Shown here: positions 34,222 through 44,100 of the stretch, one piece after another
Position numbering within the stretch: the stretch's first letter is position 1
Layout of the letters: every line of letters starts with the position of its first letter
Origin: Hymenobacter siberiensis
GTDB lineage: Bacteria > Bacteroidota > Bacteroidia > Cytophagales > Hymenobacteraceae
DNA length: 64,000 nucleotides
Reading direction: 5' to 3'
Assembly (NCBI RefSeq): GCF_018967845.1
Contig: NZ_JAHLZZ010000001.1
Location: forward strand, 1,736,001 to 1,800,000
The notes under the pieces: generated by a model
The model's input: the letters and a program-made list of their open reading frames with translations, nothing else
The model's database searches: none
What the model was told of the DNA's origin: nothing
Position numbers and translations under genes: made by a program

Positions 34222-34971
34222 TTGGCCGTTCCGATGCTGGGCAGTTGGGCGGCACCGGTGCCGGCGCGGCGCGTGGGCCCCTTCGCGGGGGCCGGCCGGG
34301 TGCCCGTGGTGGTCGAGCTGTTCATTTCCGAAGGCTGCTCCAGCTGCCCGGCCGCCGATGCGGCCCTGCGTGAGCTGGTCCGGGCTCAGGCGGTGCCCGG
34401 TGTCGAAGTCATTGCCCTGGGCGAGCACGTCGACTACTGGAACCGGCTGGGGTAGAAGGATGGCTTCTCGGCTCCGGCCTACACCGCGCGGCAGCGGCAG
34501 TACGCCACCAGTTTCGGCACGGGTTCCTACACGCCCCAGGCCGTGGTGAATGGTCGCTGCGAGCTGGTGGGCAGTCGCTCTGCCGACTTGGTAGCCACCG
34601 TATCCAAAGCCGCCAAAGTGCCGCAGGCGGTGGTGTCGGTGGCAGTTTTGGGCAGTAGCGCACAGGTTCGGGTGAGCAGCTTGCCCGCCGGTACCGCTGC
34701 CACCGAGGTACTGCTGGCCATCATCGAGAGCGGGCTGGCTTCGCAGATTGGCTGCGGCGAAAATGCGGGCCTGCTGCTGCACCACGCCGCCGTGGTGCAG
34801 CAGCTGCTGCCGCTGGGCAGGGTAGGGGCCGACGGCTCCTTCACCGCCTCGCCGGCCCTCACCCTGGCTGCTGGCTGGAAGCGCCCCAATCTGCGGGTAG
34901 TAGCGCTGGTACAGGAAATTGCTTCGCGCCGCATTGTGGGCGTGGCCACTACGTCAGTAGTGAGTGAATAG
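34222..34971 (+). pseudogene. DUF1223 thioredoxin-like secreted protein, broken by TAG
   Basis: The frame reads [20 protein letters not shown] (thioredoxin-like CxxC), then [15 protein letters not shown], then TAG at 34453-34455, then KDGFSAPAYTARQRQYA and on to the end. The family has a Trp at this place (LGWKDGF), so TGG has become TAG. A membrane-type leader ([20 protein letters not shown]) lies just upstream but in another frame, suggesting a second lesion, a frameshift between leader and domain. DUF1223 proteins are usually exported. This copy cannot give a full product without suppression. Confidence 0.82.
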
Positions 34972-35057
34972 TACGCGGACGGCAAAGTCGGCGCTACTGC
35001 TCACCAAGCGAAGCGTAATATTGTGGTGCGACTCAACCCGTCCAGTCGTCGCTCCGC

Positions 35058-35636
35058 ATGACTCCAGCCACCCCCGTACCGGCCGAATGGCCTGCCCGCT
35101 TCGGCGACGAGCTTTACCGCTTTGCCCTGAGCCGCGTTTCCGATTCGGAGGTCGCCGAAGAACTGGTACAGGAAACCTTTCTCAGCGCCCTGGCCAGTCT
35201 GGTCACTTTCCGCGCCGATGCTTCGGAACGAACCTGGCTGTTTGTGATTCTGCGCCGCAAAATCATCGACCACTACCGCCGGCAGGCCCGCGCCCCCCAC
35301 GTCGGCCTCGATGCCCTCCACGACGGTGGGGCTACGGAAGCTGATTATTTCAACCCCGCCAACGGCCACTGGACCGGCCCGCAGGCCCCCGCCAGCTGGC
35401 TCCGGGCCGATGCCGCCCTGGAGCAGCAGGAGCTGCACGAAATCCTGCGCCTGTGCCAGGAGCGGCTCCCGCCGCAGCAAGGCGCCGTATTTGCCATGCG
35501 CTTCGTGGAGGAATTATCGGCCGAGGAAATTTGTCAGGAACTGGGCCTGACTGCGTCTAACTACTGGGTTATCGTGCATCGGGCCAAGCTGCAGCTGCGC
35601 CGCTGCCTCGAAAAACACGGCATGGGCAAAAACTAA
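35058..35636 (+). CDS. ECF-type RNA polymerase sigma factor
   Basis: A 192-residue sigma-70-family factor with region 2 (ELYRFALSRVSDSEVAEELVQETFLSAL, split around residues 15-45; TWLFVILRRKIIDHYRR) and region 4 (LSAEEICQELGLTASNYWVIVHRAKLQLRR near 150-180). Such factors redirect RNA polymerase to envelope-stress or uptake genes. The next gene, nine bases downstream, encodes a small zinc-binding protein that fits an anti-sigma partner. No TonB/SusC genes are adjacent. Confidence 0.92.
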   Translation: MTPATPVPAEWPARFGDELYRFALSRVSDSEVAEELVQETFLSALASLVTFRADASERTWLFVILRRKIIDHYRRQARAPHVGLDALHDGGATEADYFNPANGHWTGPQAPASWLRADAALEQQELHEILRLCQERLPPQQGAVFAMRFVEELSAEEICQELGLTASNYWVIVHRAKLQLRRCLEKHGMGKN

Positions 35637-35645
35637 CTATTCGCT

Positions 35646-35900
35646 ATGTTACGACTTATCAACTGCCAGCATGCCACCCTGCTCATCGAGCAGCGCCAGG
35701 ACCCGGTAATGCCGCAGCGCGAGCGTGCCAGCCTGTGGCTGCACCTGCACCTGTGCCCCTATTGCAAGCGCTACTCCCGGCAGTCTATCCTGATTACCGA
35801 ATGGGCCTGGGCCTCGGCTGCCGGCCGCGTGCAGGCTGGCCCGGGGTTGTCGGCTGCCGCCAAGGAGCGCATGCGCGAGCAGCTGGTGGCGGCCGGATAA
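35646..35900 (+). CDS. Small zinc-binding (zf-HC2-like) putative anti-sigma factor
   Basis: An 84-residue protein with the spacing of a ZAS zinc motif: Cys7 and His9 in LINCQHATLL, then HLHLCPYCKRY near residues 33-41. There is no clear transmembrane segment, so it would act in the cytoplasm. Position nine bases after the ECF sigma gene and the zinc motif together suggest that it binds and restrains that sigma factor, perhaps in response to redox or metal. A terminator follows. Confidence 0.75.
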   Translation: MLRLINCQHATLLIEQRQDPVMPQRERASLWLHLHLCPYCKRYSRQSILITEWAWASAAGRVQAGPGLSAAAKERMREQLVAAG

Positions 35901-35918
35901 GGTGTCATCTGAATACAT

Positions 35919-35954
35919 AAAAAAGACCGTCATGCTGAGCTGACGGTCTTTTTT
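35919..35954. terminator. Bidirectional intrinsic terminator with a REP-like core
   Basis: A perfect 14-bp stem (AAAAAAGACCGTCA with TGACGGTCTTTTTT) and loop TGCTGAGC. The GTCATGCTGAGC core matches the REP-like family seen elsewhere in the window, as if a repeat had been recruited as terminator. Confidence 0.88.
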
Positions 35955-35974
35955 GTTGGTAATTAAAGGCTTTG

Positions 35975-36301
35975 CTAAGCGCCCGTGGGGGCCAGGCGCA
36001 CCACCAGCCCATCCACGCGGGGCGTGAGGCGAATCTGGCAGCTCAGGCGCGAGCCTTCGTGCACCACGGGCAGGGTTTCGAGCATGTCGAGCTCGGCATC
36101 CTGGGGCTCGGGCAGGGCGGGGCCGGCCAGCACCTCCACGTGGCAGGTGGCGCACAGGGCCATGCCGCCACAAGTCGCCTGAATGTCGTAGCCATCAGCT
36201 TTGAGCACTTCCATCAGGCTCAGGCCCATGTCGGTGGGAGCAATTATTTCGCGGCGCTGGCCGGGCGCTTCCTCGACGTAGATGCGGATGTCTTCTTCCA
36301 T
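35975..36301 (-). CDS. 2Fe-2S ferredoxin (adrenodoxin-like)
   Basis: A 108-residue ferredoxin with cluster ligands Cys44, Cys50, Cys53 and Cys88 (ATCGGMALCATCHVEV, then SRLSCQIRL), the spacing of vertebrate/bacterial-type 2Fe-2S ferredoxins. It lies downstream of a ferredoxin-NADP reductase gene on the same strand, so the two probably form an NADPH-reductase-ferredoxin chain. The acceptor (for example a desaturase or P450) is not in the window. An inverted repeat separates the two genes. Confidence 0.92.
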   Translation of the reverse strand: MEEDIRIYVEEAPGQRREIIAPTDMGLSLMEVLKADGYDIQATCGGMALCATCHVEVLAGPALPEPQDAELDMLETLPVVHEGSRLSCQIRLTPRVDGLVVRLAPTGA

Positions 36302-36304
36302 ATA

Positions 36305-36411
36305 GTGAGATGGTGAAATAGTGAGTGGTGAGAGGGCGAGCTTGACGTTCCAGCCGCGCTACCTGCGTAAACCGAACATCAAACTCGCCCTCTCACCACT
36401 CACCATCTCAC
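36305..36411. repeat. Inverted short-unit arrays between reductase and ferredoxin genes
   Basis: The left arm GTGAGATGGTGAAATAGTGA... (36305-36340) and right arm ...CACCACTCACCATCTCAC (36384-36411) are complementary over about 28 bases, with one or two extra units in the left arm. The right arm abuts the reductase stop codon. Confidence 0.75.
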
Positions 36412-37424
36412 ATAGAGGGTGCCCCGTTCACGGTCGTGTACTTGAGGGTGTACTTCTTGTCGGGGAAAATGTATTTGAACGCGCCCTGGCACATCAGGGC
36501 GGCTTCGTGGAAGCCGCAGAGGATGAGCTTTAGCTTGCCGGGGTAAGTGTTGATGTCGCCGATGGCGAATACGCCGGGCAGCGAGGTGCTGTAGTCGAGC
36601 GTGTTCACTTTCACCGCGTCGTTCTCGATTTCGAGGCCCCACTCGCCGATGGGGCCGAGCTTGGGCGTGAGGCCGAAGAGGGGAATGAAGCAGTCGAGCG
36701 GCACGGTTTCGGCCTTGCCATCGTTGCCGGTGATGGTCACTTCCTTCAGCGTGCCGTTGCCGTGCAGGTGCGTAACGTTGGAGCTGAGCACGAGCCTGAT
36801 TTTGCCGGATTCGTGCAGCTTCTGCACTTTCTCGGCCGAGTCGGCCGCGCCCCGGAAGGTGGTGCCCCGGTGCACGAGCGTGACGTCGGAAGCCACATTG
36901 GCCAGGAAGTTGGTCCAGTCGAGGGCCGAGTCGCCGCCGCCGGCAATCACGATTTTCTTGTCGCGGAAGCTCTCGGGGTCGCGCACCATGTAGTGCACGC
37001 CTTTGCCACCCTCGAAGTTTTCCAAGTTTTCGACGGCTGGCTTGCGGGGCTCGAACGAGCCCAGGCCGCCGGCAATGGCTACGGCCTTGCAGTGAATCTC
37101 GGTGCCATCGGTGGTGAACAGCTGGAACGAGCCATCGTCGAGCTTGGCAAACCGCTCCACCCGCTCGCCCAGCGTGAAGGTGGGGTGGAAGGGCTTAATC
37201 TGCTTCATCAGATTATCGACGAGGTCGCCGGCCAGAATCTCGGGAAAACCCGGGATGTCGTAAATCGGCTTCTTGGGATAAATTTCGGAGAGCTGGCCAC
37301 CGGGCTGGGGCAGCGCATCAACCACATGGCAGCGGAGCTTGAGCAAACCGGCTTCGAAAACGGCGAACAGGCCGACCGGGCCGGCCCCGATGATGCAGAT
37401 ATCGGTTGAAATCGTGTTGGGCAT
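36408..37424 (-). CDS. Ferredoxin--NADP(+) reductase (thioredoxin-reductase-like type)
   Basis: A 338-residue flavoprotein starting at the ATG at 37424 (MPNTISTDICIIGAGPVG). The frame is open further upstream but without family similarity. FAD motif GAGPVGLFAVFEAG near residue 13, VDALPQPGGQLSEIYPKKPIYDIPGFP near 40-65, and NADPH motif IVIAGGGDSALDWTNFL near 158. The lack of a CxxC redox pair and the YPKKPIYDIPGFP block mark it as the YumC / Chlorobium-type FNR. It presumably reduces the adjacent ferredoxin. Confidence 0.93.
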   Translation of the reverse strand: MPNTISTDICIIGAGPVGLFAVFEAGLLKLRCHVVDALPQPGGQLSEIYPKKPIYDIPGFPEILAGDLVDNLMKQIKPFHPTFTLGERVERFAKLDDGSFQLFTTDGTEIHCKAVAIAGGLGSFEPRKPAVENLENFEGGKGVHYMVRDPESFRDKKIVIAGGGDSALDWTNFLANVASDVTLVHRGTTFRGAADSAEKVQKLHESGKIRLVLSSNVTHLHGNGTLKEVTITGNDGKAETVPLDCFIPLFGLTPKLGPIGEWGLEIENDAVKVNTLDYSTSLPGVFAIGDINTYPGKLKLILCGFHEAALMCQGAFKYIFPDKKYTLKYTTVNGAPSM

Positions 37425-37491
37425 AAGAGCAATAAGTGCCTTTAACCGGGCGTCGGGTTTGAGGCGGCCACAACGTAGGAGGCCGCTGGCG

Positions 37492-37523
37492 CAAAGGTAC
37501 GGGGCGGGGTTGGGGTGGCCCAA
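37492..37523 (-). promoter_or_regulatory. Candidate promoter of the ferredoxin reductase gene
   Basis: On the reverse strand, TACCTTTG (37499-37492) matches TAnnTTTG and TTG (37523-37521) lies 21 bases upstream. Transcription would begin near 37485, about 60 bases before the ATG at 37424. Confidence 0.5.
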
Positions 37524-37729
37524 TTTGCCTTCTGCTTTATAACAGTTGGCACGGTAGAAACGTTGGCTGAAAAGCCAGCTTGCGGCCGGTAGAAAGCGGC
37601 GGCGAGCGGGTTTGGTTTGGCGCGAAATGGCGCCAATGTTTAAGATGCACATACCATCAGCGCCCACGCGCGTTTGGACGCGGGGGGAAATTAGGGTGTT
37701 CCAACACCGTGTTTGAATTAAAGCAATAA

Positions 37730-37763
37730 TTGATGAACATTCCTAAAAAAAGCAGTAGTATTG
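37730..37763 (+). promoter_or_regulatory. Weak candidate promoter for the seven-gene cytoskeleton/motor cluster
   Basis: TTG at 37730-37732 and TAGTATTG at 37756-37763 (one mismatch to TAnnTTTG) lie 23 bases apart, about 37 bases before the ATG at 37800. The 37425-37799 gap otherwise holds no gene. Confidence 0.3.
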
Positions 37764-37799
37764 CTAATTCAACTCCTTTCTACACATTATTCAGGTTCG

Positions 37800-39116
37800 A
37801 TGATATTTGCTCTGGCTTCCCGAAACGCCCTGCTTTATCTGGCCGCTGGTTTGTTCTTCACCGCCTGCGAAAGTGATACGGCGACTAAATCGGAGACGGA
37901 CCAACCCTCCCAAAATCCGAAAAAAGCCATTGTAGCCGCCAAGCCTGCTCCGCTGAATGTCAGCGTATTTCTGGAGTATTCCGGCGGGATGAAAGGGTTT
38001 ATGCCACTGCAAACTGCGGCCAACCCGTCCACGGAGTTTCAGCAGCGCGTGGGCGACCTGTTCACCGATACCTACGCCAACAGCGCCGTGGCGCAGCGGC
38101 AGTTTTTTCTGTGCCTGGAAGATTCTATCAGCAAGCCGGTTAAATACCAGCAAATGATGGCGTATGTGCAGGGAGAGAAGCCCAAGGAGGCCGCGCTGGG
38201 CACCGAATTGCCCGACCTGCTCAATGCCGTGCTGGCGCGCCCGGCTGCGTCCCGGGAGGTGAGCGTGGTGGTGTCGGACTTTATCTACGGCCCGAAAAAC
38301 GGAGCCCCGCTTTCGCAAATTAAAAACCGCATTCGCATTGCGCTGGTCGAAGCCAGTAAGGCCGGTCTGGCCATAGCCGTGTACGCCGAAACGTCGCGGT
38401 TTTACGGTACTTTTCATCCGGCGGTCAAGGCACCCAAAGCGTCGCGGCAGCTAGGCGGTGAGCGGTTGCCTTATTATATATGGGTGGTGGGCCCGCCCGC
38501 GCTGGTGGCCCGCTACACCCGCGCCGCGCTCACTAGGCCAACCGCACAATACGCCGGCTTTGGCCTGAGCCTGGGCAAGGTGCCCGCCGTGGCTGTGCTA
38601 ACGGGACTGCCGGCCAAAAGTGCCTTGCTACCCACGGCTGGTGTGTCGTGCGATGGCATGAACGGAGCTGCTTGTCAAAACCTGGATGTGGACTTGGACG
38701 GTGGCGCGCCCGCCGAATTTACCGTTGCGCTCAATATCAGCGCTTTGTCGCCGGCCTGGCAGCAGCCAGCCTTTCTGGCGGCGCAACTGCATCTGCAGGT
38801 AGCGGCTGGCACCACGGCCGCCATCGTACCGGGCAGCCTCCGCGCCGTGGCCCAGGCGGCGGGGCCGCTGGCGGGCTACACCCACACGGTGCGGGTGCGC
38901 CTGAGCGCAGTGGCCTCCGGCAGCACGGCGCTGCGATTCGTACTGCCTGCGCCCGATGCGCTACCCGGCTGGGTCGGGCAGTGGAGCACCGAAAACGACA
39001 ACCAGCCCGCGCCGCGCACCTACCGCCTCACGGAAGTGCTGGCGGGCGTGCGGGCATCGTACCCGGCCGCGTTGCCGCCGGTATTCACGGCGGTCCTCAC
39101 GCTCAACAAAGAATAA
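37800..39116 (+). CDS. vWA-like lipoprotein, first gene of the tubulin/actin/motor cluster
   Basis: A 438-residue protein. A lipoprotein-type leader (LLYLAAGLFFTAC, Cys23) is chosen with the ATG at 37800. After a polar linker, residues about 52-230 look like a von Willebrand A fold: strand VSVFLEYSGGMKGF where vWA has DxSxS (here Glu59-Tyr-Ser-Gly-Gly, so the metal site is altered), strand VSVVVSDFIYG near 155-165 with an Asp at the expected place, and AGLAIAVYAETSRF. The C-terminal half is beta-rich with no family that I recognise. As a lipid-anchored envelope protein it may be the outer sensor or anchor of the complex. The gap to the next gene is 22 bases. Confidence 0.7.
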   Translation: MIFALASRNALLYLAAGLFFTACESDTATKSETDQPSQNPKKAIVAAKPAPLNVSVFLEYSGGMKGFMPLQTAANPSTEFQQRVGDLFTDTYANSAVAQRQFFLCLEDSISKPVKYQQMMAYVQGEKPKEAALGTELPDLLNAVLARPAASREVSVVVSDFIYGPKNGAPLSQIKNRIRIALVEASKAGLAIAVYAETSRFYGTFHPAVKAPKASRQLGGERLPYYIWVVGPPALVARYTRAALTRPTAQYAGFGLSLGKVPAVAVLTGLPAKSALLPTAGVSCDGMNGAACQNLDVDLDGGAPAEFTVALNISALSPAWQQPAFLAAQLHLQVAAGTTAAIVPGSLRAVAQAAGPLAGYTHTVRVRLSAVASGSTALRFVLPAPDALPGWVGQWSTENDNQPAPRTYRLTEVLAGVRASYPAALPPVFTAVLTLNKE

Positions 39117-39138
39117 TAACCGCGATTACCTTCTGCAC

Positions 39139-39552
39139 ATGCAAACGATTTTCAATTCGCTCTATTCCGGTCTAGTGGGGCTGTTTTACCACAAAACGGC
39201 CAGCTACGGGCTTTATAAGGCCGAGATTTTCAATAATACCGGCTGGGCCACGCTGGGGGCCGGGCTGGGACTGATGCTGATTTTCTACTATGTAGTGGGG
39301 TTTGCACTCAATCAGCGCCTTTCGAAACCGCTGCACTGGTACCTGACGCTGTTGCTGGCCGCCGGGCTGGGCGCGGTGCTGGCTAACCACTACTGCACGC
39401 AACTGGGGGCTCCGGCCGAGTCGTACCGCACGTGCTTCACGGTGGTGAACTGCGGGGTGGCTATGCTCTGGTTCGTGGTGTTCTCGACGCTGTTCAAGCG
39501 GTGGTCGCCGGTGTGGCCCATTCCGTACCGGGCGCTCACTTATGGGCGCTAG
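39139..39552 (+). CDS. Small three-helix membrane protein of the cluster
   Basis: A 137-residue protein with three predicted membrane segments: TLGAGLGLMLIFYYVVGFA (about 38-56), WYLTLLLAAGLGAVLANHY (about 66-84) and VVNCGVAMLWFVVFSTLF (about 101-118). A short amphipathic N-terminus (MQTIFNSLYSGLVGLFYHKT) precedes them. I recognise no family. It sits between the vWA-like lipoprotein and tubulin-like genes with gaps of 22 and 33 bases, so it is probably a membrane component of the same complex. Confidence 0.7.
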   Translation: MQTIFNSLYSGLVGLFYHKTASYGLYKAEIFNNTGWATLGAGLGLMLIFYYVVGFALNQRLSKPLHWYLTLLLAAGLGAVLANHYCTQLGAPAESYRTCFTVVNCGVAMLWFVVFSTLFKRWSPVWPIPYRALTYGR

Positions 39553-39585
39553 CCGCCGCAATTTGCTCATCGTTGCCCTTTTTCC

Positions 39586-41088
39586 ATGTCTGAATCCAAG
39601 CTTTTTCTTTTTGCCATTGGCGGTACCGGGGCACGGGTGCTGCGCTCGCTGACCATGCTGCTGGCCGCAGGGGTCCGCATTCCCGGTTGTGACCGATTGG
39701 TTCCCGTGCTTATTGACCCCGACACGCAGAACGGCGACATGAACCGCACCGTGGAGCTGCTCAAGCGCTACGGCCGTATTCACGCCAGCCTCTACGCCGA
39801 CGGCCAGAAGCCCAAAACGGGCTTTTTCAGCCAACCCCTCAGCACCCTGGCCGAACTGAACACGACCGGGGCCGGGCAACTCACTGATTCGTTCGTGTAC
39901 GACTTCGGCGGCATCAATAAGTCGTTTAAAGACTACGTGGGCTATAACGAGTTGTCGGTGGAAGGGCAGGGGCTGACCGACCTACTATTCACGTCCGACA
40001 GCTTGGCGGCTAATCTGGACGTGGGGTTTCGGGGCTCGCCTAACGTGGGCAGTGTGGTGCTCAACGCGCTGGTGCAAAGTAAGGAAATGAAGTACCTGGC
40101 TGCCAGCCTGACTGCTGATGACCGGGTGTTCTTCGTATCCAGTATCTTCGGTGGCACCGGCGCAGCAGGCTTTCCGTTACTCGTGAAAAACCTGCGCGAC
40201 GCCGCCCCCGAAGCCAAGCTGCCGCAGCCCAACGTGCGGACGGCCCTGAAAGCCGGCGCGCTGGTGATGCTGCCCTACTTCCGCCTCGACCAGCCCTCGG
40301 CCGCGGAGCAGGCCGCCGGCACCGCCCCGGACTTCATCAACTCGGATACCTTCCTGACCAAAACCAAAACCGCGCTTTCCTACTACGCCGACAACCTGCG
40401 CGGGCTGGATGCGCTCTACTACCTCGGCGATGTGGCCGGGCCGCCGCTGCCCAACCACCCCGGCCGGGCGGCCCAGCGCAACCGTGCCCATGTGCTGGAG
40501 CTGTTTGGCGCGCTGGCGGCCGTGCATTTTGCCGGGCAGCCCGCCGCCCGCCTCGACGGGCAGCGCCCCGGCTACCACGAATTTGGCCTGCGCGGGGCCA
40601 GCCCGACGGCCGAATTTGATTTCAGCCAGTTTCCGCAGCAGCTGCGTGATGAAGTGGCTCAGCCGCTGATTCGGCTGCATTATTTCGCTCGTTACTACCT
40701 AAAACACACGCCCACCGACACGTCGGCCACGTATTTCCGGGCTGGCGACCTGGCCGGCAAGCTCGACAATGCCGGCGTGCTGCGCGACCTGAAGGCCTTT
40801 TTCGCGGAATACAACGAGTGGCTGACCGAACTCGACCAGAACCAGCGTCGCTTTGCGGCCCTGCGGCCCCTCGAAACGAGCTTCAACAAGATGGTGGCCG
40901 ACAAAACCATCGCAACCAGCATTTTCAACGGCGGCCTGACTCCCGACCGGTTTGCTTCGCTGCTGAGCGAGGCCGTGGGCAAGGCGCAGCTCACCAACCC
41001 CACCGATGCCCAGGCCCTGCGCTGGGTAGTAGATGCGTTTGAGAAGGCCACCGCCACCGCCGTCCAAGACAAGCTTCAATACAGCTAA
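39586..41088 (+). CDS. Tubulin/FtsZ-like GTPase family protein
   Basis: A 500-residue protein with tubulin-superfamily nucleotide loops: N-terminal FLFAIGGTGARVLRSL (residues 7-22) in the place of FtsZ's GVGGGG loop, PVLIDPDTQNGDMNRT near 42-57, and the signature glycine loop SSIFGGTGAAGFPLLVKNL (residues 185-203), equivalent to the tubulin GGGTGSG. It is not FtsZ, being longer and with different flanks, and best fits the bacterial tubulin-like families described by comparative genomics. It probably binds GTP and may polymerise on the membrane. It lies between a small membrane protein and a huge actin-like gene. Confidence 0.82.
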   Translation: MSESKLFLFAIGGTGARVLRSLTMLLAAGVRIPGCDRLVPVLIDPDTQNGDMNRTVELLKRYGRIHASLYADGQKPKTGFFSQPLSTLAELNTTGAGQLTDSFVYDFGGINKSFKDYVGYNELSVEGQGLTDLLFTSDSLAANLDVGFRGSPNVGSVVLNALVQSKEMKYLAASLTADDRVFFVSSIFGGTGAAGFPLLVKNLRDAAPEAKLPQPNVRTALKAGALVMLPYFRLDQPSAAEQAAGTAPDFINSDTFLTKTKTALSYYADNLRGLDALYYLGDVAGPPLPNHPGRAAQRNRAHVLELFGALAAVHFAGQPAARLDGQRPGYHEFGLRGASPTAEFDFSQFPQQLRDEVAQPLIRLHYFARYYLKHTPTDTSATYFRAGDLAGKLDNAGVLRDLKAFFAEYNEWLTELDQNQRRFAALRPLETSFNKMVADKTIATSIFNGGLTPDRFASLLSEAVGKAQLTNPTDAQALRWVVDAFEKATATAVQDKLQYS

Positions 41089-41124
41089 CCCCCTCTGCCA
41101 GCCCTTTGCGCTGGCTTCCTGCTT

Positions 41125-44100
41125 ATGGCTCACGTATTGCGCCTGCACCCCACGGGTGCCAACGACCACGAAGGCTGGGGCCAGACCGGCACTGGCTCCC
41201 TCAGCAAAGAAGACATCGCGGGCATGCTCGACCCCGATGGCGGCCAGACCAGCCGCGTGGCCGTGGCCATTCCCTCGCCCTTTGCCCGGATGCACCTCGT
41301 GAAAACCGCGCTGGCTGCCGTGGCGGCGGCCAGTCCCACGGCCACGCTCACGGCCAGCCACCGGCTGGTGGGGCACTTCTGGGATTTGTGGGAATTGATT
41401 TTCAACTACCACCAGCTGGCCAAGGCCGGCCAGCGCCTGCAAGTGCGGGTGTGGCAGCGCCAAACGGAACTGGCGGCCATGCGTGCCAAACCGGCCACCG
41501 AGCCCCTGGCCGAAGTGCTGGCGTTGTATTTGAACGACCCCGAATTCCGGGACGTGACCGAGCTGTACCTGTTTTACCACGCCGGCTCCGACGGCATTCC
41601 CCGGCTGGTGGGCGGCACGTCGCCGCTCACGCTGCTGTTTCCGGCTCCTGCGCCGCCCGTGCTGCCGGTGCAGCGCCCGCAGGGCGGCGGTCAGTATTTC
41701 GATGAGCGCTACGTGCCGCTGGCCGCCCGCGAAACGGCGTTCGTGGAGTTCATCTACCGGCAATTCGTGCACGATGCGGACCTGGTGCGCCTGGCCGGCA
41801 CCGTGCGCGACAGCCTCGACCCGGACCTGCTGCGCAAGGGCCGCTTGGAACAGGACGCGGCCCCGGCGGCGGCGGCCTATCCCGCGCTACTGGATGCCCA
41901 GCGTAATCCCGTGGCCATTGCCGGGGTGCCGGTGCGGGTGCGGCCCGACGAGAACACCGTCCGTACTTCGGACTTGCGGCTGGTGCCCACCCGCGCCACT
42001 GTGGCCGAACACCTGCCCCTGGTGCTGCGCCCCGGCCTGAAAATGCCGGGTAAGATGTACTTCAACAACACGGCGCTGGCTGAGAGCGGGTCCAAGGTGC
42101 CGGCTACCGACCCGCGCCCGGTCAACGACCGCACCCTGCCCGGTCAGGAACTGCCCTACCCGTACCTTACCTTGGGCGACCTGCTGGAAGAAACCCTGCT
42201 CATGGTGCCCTACGAGGTGGACCAGAGCCGTTTTTACTGCGGCACCGTGAAGACGGCCACGGGCTACCAGCCGCCCCATTGGCCACTGCTGCCAATCAAG
42301 GCGGTTTATTTTGATTACTTCGAGCCCAAGGACCTGGCCGAGCACCTGAGCCTGGAGTTGGAGCCGGCCTGCGTGCGGGTGCGCCTGCGCCTGCCCGTGA
42401 CCGGCGGCCACGTAGAATACGAGCGGGCCTATTACGACAGCCCGCAGGGCGACAACCTGCTTGGGGCCCTGGGCCAGCGGCGCGTGACCAATGTGGCCCT
42501 TTCGTTTTTCCCTTTCGTGAAGCTGCTCGATGCCCCGCAGTACAACGACTTTTATAAGGTGATGCTGGTGGATGCCAACAACACCGACCCGCGCCAGGTG
42601 CACAAGCCCGTGACGCTGAAATTTGGCGTGAACGGCCTGCCGCTGAGCGAAACCGGCACCGGCCAGGCCGCCACCCGCTACGTGCGGACCCCCAAAACCG
42701 GCCAGGACGAAGGCAGCACGTACTACGAAGTGCGTGGCACCCATTTCGACTACGTGGAGGTGTATAACCCCGCGCCCGCCGGCGGCCGGGCCTTGGTAGT
42801 GCCGCTCTGGAAGGAAGTAAAGCAACAGGGAACCAAGCGTTTCCGGTTTGCCATCGACTTTGGCACCACCAGCACGCACGTAGCCTGGCACGATGCCCCC
42901 GGCCAGGCCCCGCAGCCCCTCAGTTTCGGCCCGGAAGACTCGCCGGTGGTGCTGCTGAAAAAGCCAACCGCCGAACCCGATTATCAAGCTTATGACCGCA
43001 TTTTCCGGGGCATTGATGACGACCCGGCGCATTACGTGGGCCTGAAGCGGTGGCGGGTGTATCAGCAGCGCGAGTTCGTGCCGCCGCTACTGGGCGTAGC
43101 CAGCTCACCCTACGCCTTTCCCATTCGCACCGCCACCAGCGAGGCCCCCGGCTTTGCCGTGGAACAGCCCAGCCTGCTCGGCAACGTGAACGTGGGCTTC
43201 GGAATCAACACCGAAGAAGACAGCGACGAGAGCTACCGCACCAACCTGAAATGGGAAACCGGCAGCAACGAGGCCCGCAACCGGGTGGAAGCCTTTTTCC
43301 GGGAAATGCTGCTGTTGTTCAAGTACAAAGCCGCCCTGAACGGCGGCAACCTAGCCGCGACTAAGGTGGTCTGGTTTGCGCCGCTGAGCTTCCCGGTCTT
43401 CTCCCGCATTCAGTACCAGAACACCTGGGACCGGCTGTTCCGGGAGATTTTCCACGTCCCCACCGAGTCCACCGTTTTCCTGCCCGAAAGCACGGCCCCG
43501 TACTTCTACCTCACCCGCAACCGCGTGGTGACGCCGGGGCCGGGCGAAAGCGCCGTGTTCATCGACATTGGGGGCGGCACGTCCGACGTGCTGCTCTACG
43601 CCGACCGTGCTCCCGACGGCACGCCGTACAAAAAGCATCAGCCCGTGCTTAGTACCTCGTTCCGCTTCGCCGGCAACGACCTGTGGGGCGATGGCGCGGT
43701 GGACATGCGCGGCCGCAAAGACAACGGCCTCGTGGCCTTCGGCCTGGCCGGCATCGAGGCCGACCCGCTTTTTAGCTCCCAGCAGGTGAACGAGGACGTG
43801 GCCCGCGCCAAGGAAGCCAAAAAGTATCTCGAAGTAGTGCGGCGTAATCCCACCTTCGGCTCGGAAGAAATTGCCAGCCTGCTCTTTAACTACGACAGCG
43901 TGTTCCGCTTCGGCAACCGGCTATTGCACGCGCCACACCTGCGGGTGCTGTTTTACTTGCACTTCGGGGCGCTGGTTTACCATGTGGGGCAGGTGGTGCG
44001 GGGCGGTGGCTATGCTGTGCCGCGCTACCTGTGCCTCACCGGGCGCGGCAGTCTTTACGTGCGCCTGCTGAGCGGCGGCTCCGACCTGCGGGGTGTCGAA

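Noticed and set aside
34122..34373. Membrane-like segment [20 protein letters not shown] as a separate small gene.
   Set aside because: It fits better as the displaced leader of the broken DUF1223 gene, in another frame because of a probable indel.
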